The notes under the pieces were generated by a model. The model did not search any database. It was not told the origin of the DNA and saw only the letters and a program-made list of their open reading frames with translations. From Parabacteroides sp. AM08-6 (GTDB taxonomy: Bacteria > Bacteroidota > Bacteroidia > Bacteroidales > Tannerellaceae): a stretch of DNA of 16,477 nt. Of this stretch, positions 10,290 to 16,477 are shown piece by piece. The stretch's first letter is position 1. Every line of letters begins with the position of its first letter. Location of the stretch: assembly GCF_003473295.1 (NCBI RefSeq), contig NZ_QRMP01000044.1, positions 1 to 16,477 of the forward strand. The letters run 5' to 3'. Made by a program: the position numbers and the translations under genes.

Positions 10290-12344
10290 TTATTGCGTGA
10301 TTACGGAAAACTCTCCGATACCGGCTTGTGATGCATTGTCGACGACATGGGTTGCGACTAACCGGATTTCTTTTCCTTTCACTGCCGGGAAATGAATTTC
10401 CTGCTCTACCGGATTATGTTTGATATTCGAGAACTCTCCTTCGGAAACTTTCTTATTATTAACGTATAGCTGATAGTGTGAAATATGGCCGCCGGCATCC
10501 CGTCCCTGGTTGGGCGTGTAGCGGAAACCGCAAATGTCTTCATCCTTTTTCAGCAGGATGGTTATCTCTTGTTTCCCTTTCGGTAAATAAAACGTAGTAT
10601 ATCCGTTTCCGTCGAAGATGACGGATGCTTTCTCGTCTTTCGGAGAAAGGACGGTATAATCTGTAGCCGGAATATCCAAAGGAAGTGCCGATACAGGACT
10701 CGATTTGTCGAAAGTCTTGTCGTAAGTAATCGCTTTTACAGTACCTTTCTGTGGGAAAAGGAAAGGCTTGGTATAAACGGGAGCATCTTTTGTCGGTTCG
10801 CTTCCGTCGGTTGTGTAATGGATTTCCGAATTTTTATCTCCGCCCCGAATGGTGACTTCGTTTGCCAGGTTTCGGGAAATAAGTGGCTCCGTTACGAGGG
10901 CAGGGGCCAGGAATGCTTCTACATTATTAATACACAGCGGACCGCGTGCATCCGTGAAGTTAATGCGAATCTTGTCGGCTTTTACAGTTTGGAAACGGAC
11001 GATACGCTTATATCCGACAGTAGTAGTGGAGTCGACTGCTTCGACCGGGAACCATTTGCTTCCGTTTTCGTATTCGATGTTGAATGATTTGATACGTTGT
11101 CCTAATGGAATATATTCCTGGATGAGGAGACGGTTCAGCTCCGAGGCGGTGCTGAGAGTGAATGTCAGGCTGCCGCTTGTCACATTATCCTCCGTGGCCC
11201 AGTAAGTATCCCATTCGTTATCGTTCGTCATGCAGGCGCTGAATTTCCGTCCGCGCGTATTGCTGGCTTCGGCGTATGCACCTTTTAGCAAGTTGTCTTT
11301 CATGTCATTTTGGATAGTCTGGAACCATTCGACGGCACGGACAGAGTCGGACGGACTTATCTTGCCGTTCAGTGCGACCGGGAAATTCAACAGGAAGTTG
11401 GCATTATGCCCTACGCTCCGGTAATATAAATCGACCAAACGGGCGAGCGATTTTACCTGATGGTCCTCGCGGGCATGATAAAACCAGCCCGGGCGGATAG
11501 ATACGTCGCATTCGCCTCCCAACCATTTGTCGCCGTCTTCCATACCCCATTGGCTTTGACGGTAGTTTGTTTCTTTTTGATAGGAATATGGACTCCATTG
11601 CGTGTCTCCGGCCCAGCCTTCTTCGTTGCCAATCCATCGGATATCGGGGACGGTTCCTCCGAATATCATGGCTGCCGGATGATGCTTTTTGATAGTGTCG
11701 CGGGCTTCTTCATATTTATAGTAAGTATTCGGGTCGATGGAACGGGTTTCATTTGTACCTCCATACCAGCCGTTACCTCCGTTTGCTCCATCGAACCAGT
11801 ATTCGAATAAGGGGCCGTACTGTGTTATCAGTTCATGCATTTGGGCGTGAAACTTTTGGACGTATTCGGGTTTGCCGTAATTATCGCTATTACGGTCCCA
11901 AGGGGAAAGATACAGTCCGAACTTTAACCCGTGTTTGCGGCAGGCATCGGAAAGTTCGCGCACCATATCTCCTTTTCCGTTTTCCCAAGGAGCGTTTTTG
12001 ACACTGTATTCAGTGGTGGCCGTGGGCCATAAACAGAAACCGTCGTGATGCTTGGCTGTCAGGATAACTCCTTTCAGGCCGGCTGCTTTAATGGTACGAA
12101 CCCATTGGTCGCAATCCAGTTCCGTAGGGTTGAATGTGGAAGCAGGTGTGTTGCCATATCCCCATTCGAGGTCATTAAATGTGTTCAGGCCGAAATGAAC
12201 AAAAGCATAAGTTTCCATTTTGTGCCATTCTACTTGTTCGGGAGTCGGTACAGGCAATACGGGAGTCGGGGCGTCCACTTCTTTGCATGAAAAAAGGACA
12301 CTCGCGCCAAGTCCCCAAAGAAGAAGTAATTTTGTGTTTTTCAT
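10290..12344 (-). CDS. lipoprotein alpha-L-fucosidase, GH29 (probably subfamily B)
   Basis: The 684-residue lipoprotein has a signal ending VLFSC, with Cys20 lipidated. A GH29 catalytic barrel spans about 35-350, with [10 protein letters not shown] at 47-56, [11 protein letters not shown] at 96-106 and the nucleophile Asp185 in [21 protein letters not shown] at 276-290 is a GH29-B hallmark, and Glu278 is a candidate acid/base. A discoidin-type (F5/8 C) domain follows at about 355-478. Next is a short chitobiase/Fn3-like segment at about 485-557 (YTTDGSEPT), and then a second beta-sandwich at about 565-684. Subfamily B enzymes remove alpha-1,3/1,4-linked fucose from Lewis-type glycans, which fits foraging on host mucin; specificity here is inferred. 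A TATCTTTG promoter element lies upstream, and the gene is divergent from the Tat remnant and GH32-like gene. Confidence 0.9.
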   Translation of the reverse strand: MKNTKLLLLWGLGASVLFSCKEVDAPTPVLPVPTPEQVEWHKMETYAFVHFGLNTFNDLEWGYGNTPASTFNPTELDCDQWVRTIKAAGLKGVILTAKHHDGFCLWPTATTEYSVKNAPWENGKGDMVRELSDACRKHGLKFGLYLSPWDRNSDNYGKPEYVQKFHAQMHELITQYGPLFEYWFDGANGGNGWYGGTNETRSIDPNTYYKYEEARDTIKKHHPAAMIFGGTVPDIRWIGNEEGWAGDTQWSPYSYQKETNYRQSQWGMEDGDKWLGGECDVSIRPGWFYHAREDHQVKSLARLVDLYYRSVGHNANFLLNFPVALNGKISPSDSVRAVEWFQTIQNDMKDNLLKGAYAEASNTRGRKFSACMTNDNEWDTYWATEDNVTSGSLTFTLSTASELNRLLIQEYIPLGQRIKSFNIEYENGSKWFPVEAVDSTTTVGYKRIVRFQTVKADKIRINFTDARGPLCINNVEAFLAPALVTEPLISRNLANEVTIRGGDKNSEIHYTTDGSEPTKDAPVYTKPFLFPQKGTVKAITYDKTFDKSSPVSALPLDIPATDYTVLSPKDEKASVIFDGNGYTTFYLPKGKQEITILLKKDEDICGFRYTPNQGRDAGGHISHYQLYVNNKKVSEGEFSNIKHNPVEQEIHFPAVKGKEIRLVATHVVDNASQAGIGEFSVITQ

Positions 12345-12370
12345 TATTTGTGATGAATTATGTAAGACTT

Positions 12371-12378
12371 CAAAGATA
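12371..12378 (-). promoter_or_regulatory. -7 promoter element of the fucosidase gene
   Basis: On the minus strand TATCTTTG (12378-12371) matches TAnnTTTG exactly, 26 bp before the ATG at 12344. No clear -33 TTG is visible 19-21 bp further upstream. Confidence 0.55.
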
Positions 12379-12627
12379 CGAAAAAAATGAACTTGGCATA
12401 TATTATTCAGCAGTTAGCTTTTTTTAATTATTGTCATGGCTTGTGTCTCTGAAATGGTCGTACTTCTCGTTAATACTACAAGATGTATTTGTTTATTGTT
12501 TAAAATACAATTTGATGACGCATATACTCTTAATAATATGAATGATAAAAGGAAGAAAATGTTTTCTGTTTCCGTTAATACTCAGTATATTTGAGAGAAT
12601 ATTGAATCTAATTTATTACATTTTGCC
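12379..12627. other. AT-rich divergent intergenic region
   Basis: The 283-bp gap between the divergent fucosidase gene and the Tat remnant contains no supported gene. Apart from the two promoter elements listed separately, it holds a 10-bp direct repeat CGTTAATACT at 12468-12477 and 12573-12582. The second copy lies 3 bp before the -7 element at 12586. No other structure was recognised. Confidence 0.5.
12586..12593 (+). promoter_or_regulatory. -7 promoter element before the Tat remnant and GH32-like gene
   Basis: TATATTTG matches TAnnTTTG exactly, 34 bp before the ATG at 12628. No other good promoter is seen between it and the GH32-like gene, so it probably drives both. Confidence 0.6.
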
Positions 12628-12777
12628 ATGAAAAGACGAGACTTTTTAACAAACACCGCCCTGTTAGGTGCCGGTATTCCATTAGGTATGACATCCGCGG
12701 TAATGACTTCTTGCTCCCAACTGCAAGGGGGAGATGCTCCCGTTCCGGGTAAGGCTCCGGATGCACCGGTCATGTAA
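12628..12777 (+). pseudogene. truncated Tat-exported lipoprotein, oxidoreductase-like N-terminus
   Basis: ATG opens a 49-codon frame beginning MKRRDFLTNTALLGAG and ending at TAA after KAPDAPVM. It has a twin-arginine motif (R3-R4 followed by DFL), a hydrophobic core, and a lipobox-like MTSC with Cys29. This N-terminus resembles Bacteroidota Tat-exported Gfo/Idh/MocA oxidoreductases (including GH109-type proteins), in which a Rossmann domain with a GCGGRG-type motif would follow shortly after. Here the frame stops with no oxidoreductase sequence in any frame before the next gene, 16 bp on. The likeliest reading is a deletion remnant that kept its promoter. A real short lipopeptide of about 21 mature residues, or a leader peptide coupled to the downstream gene, cannot be excluded. 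Confidence 0.68.
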
Positions 12778-12793
12778 TTTGTGTAAATTATTT

Positions 12794-14866
12794 ATGAGGA
12801 AGATACTGTTTTTTAGGATTGCATTAGTCTTGGCTTTGATTAATGTAATGATGATTTCCGGCTGTGTGGCTGTTTCGGAGAGTAGCAAAGTTGAGTTGTT
12901 AAGCCCTTTCTGGAGTTTTAAGACTTTACCGGTTGCACAAAGCAGGCTTTCCGGACAGTCTCCGCAGGCTTCCTTATCTGTTCCTTCAGACATAACGAAA
13001 GGTTTTACCCTTACATTCAGAGTAAATCTGGAAGATTTTGACAGTGAACAAAATATACTGGAAATACCGGAAGTTATGCGGGTTTGCCTTCGTCAGCATG
13101 ATGTGAATGACCGCAAACAGCAAAATTATCCGGCTTTTAAAATGCCAGATGGCTCTGTCCCGGTTCTGGAGGCGAGCCTCGCGTTGCAATTGCCGGTCGA
13201 AGCGAATCCTGTTCAGGATATGATTATCGGTATTCCGTTTGCCATATTGGATGAACCATATGGAGAACATGAAGTGGTTCTTAACTTTACCGGCGTACGT
13301 TGGACGATGTATGTGGACGGGAAATTGTTGGATAACGACTTTCCGTTGGGGTATCCGTTGGCAGAAAAGATGAAGGGCTGGAAATTGAACACTCAGTATG
13401 TAAGGGAGGCTGCTATCTATTTCCCGGCTATTCAACCGGAAAGAGTACAATCCCCGGTTCCTTTGCTAACTCCCGGTATCCAATATTGGACACCTGCCGC
13501 ACATAATGCTTGGGTGGGGGATGTGGTTACCTTTTTCCATAGCGGGCGTTACCATATCTTTTACTTATTCGACCGCCGTGGACATGCCAGTAAATTCGGC
13601 CGTGGGGGACATTATTTCGAACATCTGTCTACCGCAGACTTTAAAACATGGACTGAACATGAAGCGGCTACTCCGATAGAGGAACAATGGGAAACATTCG
13701 GAACGGGAACACCTTTCGTTTTCGACGGTAAACTTTGTCTCAGTTACGGCCTCCATACGACTCGTATCTATCCGAGGGAGAAAACGGCTCTTCCTCTGCA
13801 ATGGGAATATCTGGAAAAGCATGGTTATACCGGTTCGTTCAATTATGATACGATTACTGTTGTACCCGCCGGTTCGACTTATTCGATAAGTGGAGATGGA
13901 GTTTCGAATTTTAAGAAGACTCATCTTTTATATCATCCTTGTGAAAATCCGAGCATCTATACCGACCCGGACGGAAATTTGAGAATGTTGGCAAACTATG
14001 GTGCGAAAGGAACTTGGGGCACTGATAAGGTTGCCGGCGGCTGGCAATGTCTGAATGCGGATTTTCCGCTGGGTGGGGATTGTACTTTCTTCTTCCGTTG
14101 GGGTAATTATGATTATATTATCGGAGGTTTCACCCGTTTGTGGTCTAAGCCGGCCGATGCTCCTGAAATAGCTTATCAGGATATTGTCAGTCAAGGGCTC
14201 GATTTTTATAATGGATTGAGCGTGCCGGCCATTACTGAAATACCGGGCGGCCGTTTTCTGATGGCCGGTTGGATGCAACTGGCTCCTTGGGGCGGTCCGC
14301 TGATTATCCATGAATTGATACAATATCCGGATGGTCGCGTTGGAACCAAATGGATGGAAGAGATTATACCTGAAATCGGAAAGTCTGAACTGTTAGCAAA
14401 GAAACTGACTGAAACAGAAACTTTCTCTATGGATAACCAATCGTTTATGGTTTCTTTCGATGTCTTTCCTTCAAAAGTGGAAGAAGGAAAGTTTGGAATC
14501 CTGTTCTTATCCGGTGAAGGAGAGAAGGATGCTTGTGAATGGCAACTTGATATGAATGACAGAAGAGCGCAGTTCGGGGTTGGTTCTACGCTTGATTTCT
14601 CCGCCAAAGAGAAGTCGTTACGGGAAGGAGGAAATCCGCAACAGGTTCGGAATTATGCCTTGGAGAATTTAGTCGGTGTGGAAAAACCGTTTACTGTCCG
14701 CCTACTGGTAAACAGGACTGATAAGTTTGGCGGGTCTATAATCGATGTGGAAATAGCCGGACAGCGTACGATGATTTCCTACCGTCCCGGCCTGACTGTC
14801 GGTAAATTGCTTTTCCGTACGGATGGAGTTGAACTTAAAAATATAAAGATTGCACCGGTAAAGTGA
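12794..14866 (+). CDS. lipoprotein with GH32-like five-bladed propeller, function uncertain
   Basis: The 690-residue protein starts at ATG 12794, which gives a lipoprotein signal ending MISGC (Cys24). The open frame extends 20 codons upstream, but without a signal. An N-terminal concanavalin/LamG-like sandwich covers about 35-213. A propeller covers about 228-525, and a GH32-C-like sandwich about 540-690. Propeller features include WVGDVVTFFHSGRYHIFYLF at 240-259, STADFKTWTEH at 279-289, GTGTPFVFDGK at 303-313 and CENPSIYTDPDGN at 383-395. The fold resembles GH32 fructosidases (YHIFYL, DFKTW), but the usual WMNDPNG, RDP and EC motifs are not present as such. Asp243, Glu384 and Asp429 are the nearest acidic candidates. 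Substrate and activity are not established. It follows the Tat remnant by 16 bp and probably shares its promoter. Confidence 0.72.
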   Translation: MRKILFFRIALVLALINVMMISGCVAVSESSKVELLSPFWSFKTLPVAQSRLSGQSPQASLSVPSDITKGFTLTFRVNLEDFDSEQNILEIPEVMRVCLRQHDVNDRKQQNYPAFKMPDGSVPVLEASLALQLPVEANPVQDMIIGIPFAILDEPYGEHEVVLNFTGVRWTMYVDGKLLDNDFPLGYPLAEKMKGWKLNTQYVREAAIYFPAIQPERVQSPVPLLTPGIQYWTPAAHNAWVGDVVTFFHSGRYHIFYLFDRRGHASKFGRGGHYFEHLSTADFKTWTEHEAATPIEEQWETFGTGTPFVFDGKLCLSYGLHTTRIYPREKTALPLQWEYLEKHGYTGSFNYDTITVVPAGSTYSISGDGVSNFKKTHLLYHPCENPSIYTDPDGNLRMLANYGAKGTWGTDKVAGGWQCLNADFPLGGDCTFFFRWGNYDYIIGGFTRLWSKPADAPEIAYQDIVSQGLDFYNGLSVPAITEIPGGRFLMAGWMQLAPWGGPLIIHELIQYPDGRVGTKWMEEIIPEIGKSELLAKKLTETETFSMDNQSFMVSFDVFPSKVEEGKFGILFLSGEGEKDACEWQLDMNDRRAQFGVGSTLDFSAKEKSLREGGNPQQVRNYALENLVGVEKPFTVRLLVNRTDKFGGSIIDVEIAGQRTMISYRPGLTVGKLLFRTDGVELKNIKIAPVK

Positions 14867-14867
14867 C

Positions 14868-14894
14868 TTCGGATTACATTTTCCATTATCCGAA
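14868..14894. repeat. inverted repeat just after the GH32-like gene
   Basis: TTCGGAT (14868-14874) and ATCCGAA (14888-14894) form a perfect 7-bp stem with a 13-nt loop, beginning directly after the stop codon. It may help termination together with the larger hairpin downstream. Confidence 0.4.
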
Positions 14895-14923
14895 CGATAA
14901 GCCGTATGTTTTTGAATTTATAG

Positions 14924-14960
14924 CAAGCGTGTGAAGGGAAAACTCTACTTCACACGCTTG
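14924..14960. terminator. bidirectional terminator between the GH32-like and acetyl-esterase genes
   Basis: CAAGCGTGTGAAG (14924-14936) pairs perfectly over 13 bp with CTTCACACGCTTG (14948-14960) around an 11-nt loop. The plus strand continues ATTATTCCTTTATAT, and the minus strand CTATAAATTC. It lies between two convergent genes. Confidence 0.8.
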
Positions 14961-14986
14961 ATTATTCCTTTATATCAGGATTCTGA

Positions 14987-16264
14987 TTATTTGTATTGCT
15001 GTTGCAACCATTTAATACGTTCCCATTCCTGTTCCGGATACGTCCAGTGTCCGGTTTCCAGATAAAGATGTAATTCTTTTGCTGCCGGGATGACGTTGTA
15101 GGCAGAATAAGTGGAAGTAGGCGGGCAAACCGTATCATTGTATCCCCAACTGTACCATCCCGGGGCTTTTACCCTGCGGGCAAAATTTACAACGTCGAAA
15201 TAGGCCAGTGTTTCTACTTCATTAGGAGCCGGTTGTACGTATTGGAAATAATGCGGCCAACCGCCTGCCCGTTTATTCAAATAGCCGGCATAATCACATA
15301 GGGCCGGATACAAAGCGGCCAGGAACTTGATGCGCGAATCCAGTCCGGCTGTTACGATTGATAATGCACCTCCTTGACTACCTCCGGTCACTCCAACTGT
15401 CGAGCCGTCGAATTCAGGCAAGGAATAGATGAAATCGACTGCGCGTACACAACCGAGGTAAACACGTTTATAATAATGTGAATTCCGGTCGTTTTTATTG
15501 ATACCCATATAATTATTTAATGCGCCGGCGCCCAGATTGTTGTACACTTCGTATGGCATGTTGACCGGAATGCCGTGAATGCCGATTTCCAACGTAATCA
15601 CATCATCCCCGAAATTAACGCCATTATAGGGGCGGATACCAGCCCCCGGGACTTGGAGAATTGCCGGATATTTGCCTTCTTTTTTGGGAACAATCAGAAT
15701 TCCGTACATGCGGGAACCCGGACGTTCGTTCTGGAAACTGACATGATAAACATTTTGAGTCGGAGTACATCTGTCGGGCAACAGTGTCATCATTGGATTC
15801 AATGGCGTTTTGCGTGCATCGCTGATGGCATTTGTCCAAAAGCTGTCGAAATCTTCCGGATTTTTTGTTGTCGGCTGAATTTGGTTTTCGTCGATAGCAA
15901 CAGTCGCCATGCCTTCATAATTCCGTCCGTTTACTTTAGCAACGACCTTGCAACGGAGAAAGCCCGGTTCTTTCATGCTTGATTTGATAGTTGTTTTACC
16001 ATCCTTTAGTTTTATGTCCTGTTTCTTCTCCGTGGGGAAAAACTCGGGACCTACTTCGTAATCGATGATAACGTCTTTTACCAGATTTTCATTCTGGAAT
16101 ACCTGAACGGTAAAACTAACCGGATCTTTTGCATGATATTTCCAGTCTGTACGATCCGGTGATACGACTACATTGACCAATCTCTGGGAGGGCTGTGCCT
16201 CTGCATAGAAATTATTTCCCCATAAAGCGATGAGGGAACAGAAGAAGAATAACAGTTTTTTCAT
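14987..16264 (-). CDS. exported CE7-type acetyl xylan esterase / cephalosporin-C deacetylase family
   Basis: The 425-residue protein probably removes acetyl groups from xylo-oligosaccharides or other acetylated sugars in the periplasm. A signal peptide covers residues 1-23 (ending AEA before QP). Residues about 27-125 form an immunoglobulin-like sandwich, and about 133-425 form the AXE1 domain (PF05448). The nucleophile elbow is GGSQGG with Ser296; probable partners are Asp377 (GYNDTVCPP) and His406 (ETGHWTYP). LQVPGAGIRPYNG at 203-215 is the oxyanion region. The CE7 family mark RGQ near the active site is not evident here, as is common in the large secreted Bacteroidota branch of this family, so the substrate may differ from xylan acetate. 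It starts at ATG after a TACCTTTG promoter element and is convergent with the GH32-like gene. Confidence 0.84.
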   Translation of the reverse strand: MKKLLFFFCSLIALWGNNFYAEAQPSQRLVNVVVSPDRTDWKYHAKDPVSFTVQVFQNENLVKDVIIDYEVGPEFFPTEKKQDIKLKDGKTTIKSSMKEPGFLRCKVVAKVNGRNYEGMATVAIDENQIQPTTKNPEDFDSFWTNAISDARKTPLNPMMTLLPDRCTPTQNVYHVSFQNERPGSRMYGILIVPKKEGKYPAILQVPGAGIRPYNGVNFGDDVITLEIGIHGIPVNMPYEVYNNLGAGALNNYMGINKNDRNSHYYKRVYLGCVRAVDFIYSLPEFDGSTVGVTGGSQGGALSIVTAGLDSRIKFLAALYPALCDYAGYLNKRAGGWPHYFQYVQPAPNEVETLAYFDVVNFARRVKAPGWYSWGYNDTVCPPTSTYSAYNVIPAAKELHLYLETGHWTYPEQEWERIKWLQQQYK

Positions 16265-16287
16265 GATGAATAAAAAATATATATGGA

Positions 16288-16295
16288 CAAAGGTA
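16288..16295 (-). promoter_or_regulatory. -7 promoter element of the acetyl-esterase gene
   Basis: On the minus strand TACCTTTG (16295-16288) matches TAnnTTTG exactly, 23 bp before the ATG at 16264. A TTTG at 16314-16311 lies only 15 bp upstream, shorter than the usual 19-21. Confidence 0.55.
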
Positions 16296-16362
16296 TAAAA
16301 AAAGTCGTTTCAAATAGAACTTATCCCCCCCAATAAAGCTCGATTAGTTGCCGAGGGAATTG

Positions 16363-16450
16363 CCTTACGATAACTGTGGTAAGGCCTTGCCACAATTGTC
16401 GAAAGGTCTTACCATAACTATCGCAAGGCCTTGCGATAACTATCAAAAGG
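16363..16450. repeat. four tandem 22-bp units with CCTT/AAGG ends
   Basis: Units occupy 16363-16384, 16385-16406, 16407-16428 and 16429-16450. Each begins with CCTT or TCTT, ends with AAGG and has a central AACT or AATT. Where units 1 and 2 and units 3 and 4 meet, long palindromes appear: GTGGTAAGGCCTTGCCAC (one T-G wobble) and ATCGCAAGGCCTTGCGAT (perfect). It looks like an intergenic minisatellite or hairpin-forming repeat. Nothing coding is seen around it to the window end. Confidence 0.8.
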
Positions 16451-16477
16451 CAAATGTAAATTAAGTAGGAAGTGAAT

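Noticed and set aside
12734..12793. Extended start for the GH32-like gene reaching into the Tat remnant
   Set aside because: The extra 20 residues are basic and Cys-rich, lack signal character, and would push the lipoprotein signal inside the protein. ATG 12794 starts a normal lipoprotein signal.
16321..16340. Seven-C run as a phase-variable tract
   Set aside because: It is outside any gene and beyond the esterase promoter elements, so slippage has no obvious effect.
16363..16450. CRISPR array
   Set aside because: The units are tandem with no spacers and only 22 bp long, and no cas genes are present.

Overview
The window looks like a gut Bacteroidota chromosome (Bacteroides, Phocaeicola or Parabacteroides type). 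The signs are promoter elements of the Bacteroidota form TAnnTTTG before most genes, many lipoproteins and exported carbohydrate enzymes, a TonB-dependent receptor with an N-terminal carboxypeptidase-regulatory-like domain, and start sites without clear Shine-Dalgarno sequences. There is no tRNA, rRNA, CRISPR array, insertion sequence or phage gene in it.

Layout. 1-229: non-coding leader with two perfect inverted repeats and a promoter. 230-1678 (+): a major-facilitator transporter of the hexuronate (ExuT-like) type. 1771-2913 (+): an exported CE1/esterase-D type esterase (feruloyl-esterase-like) with its own promoter. 2928-7904 (-): a three-gene iron-siderophore operon in the order TonB receptor, DUF4374 surface lipoprotein and PepSY membrane protein, matching the XusABC xenosiderophore system of Bacteroides. 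8032-9177 (-) and 9350-10198 (+): a divergent pair made of a DUF6051-like cytoplasmic alpha/beta hydrolase and a membrane-anchored LytTR regulator. The gap between them carries three GGGGC motifs spaced exactly 20 bp apart. 10290-12344 (-): a lipoprotein alpha-L-fucosidase (GH29, probably subfamily B). 12628-12777 (+): a 49-codon remnant of a Tat-exported lipoprotein, probably a Gfo/Idh/MocA-type oxidoreductase. 12794-14866 (+): a lipoprotein with a degenerate GH32-like five-bladed propeller. 14987-16264 (-): an exported CE7 acetyl xylan esterase/cephalosporin-C deacetylase family protein. 16363-16450: four tandem 22-bp units with CCTT/AAGG ends.

How it works together. Two themes are mixed: processing of host or plant glycans (fucosidase, two carbohydrate esterases, GH32-like protein, hexuronate transporter) and piracy of siderophore iron (xus operon). 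No SusC/SusD pair is present, so the glycan enzymes are stand-alone genes, not one polysaccharide-utilisation locus. Transcription units are mostly convergent pairs separated by bidirectional hairpins (2893-2925, 10224-10279, 14924-14960).

The observations most worth following are the LytTR/hydrolase divergent module with its phased operator array, the GH32-like protein that lacks the canonical catalytic motif, the truncated Tat lipoprotein that kept a promoter, and the 22-bp repeat array with compensatory changes across unit junctions.
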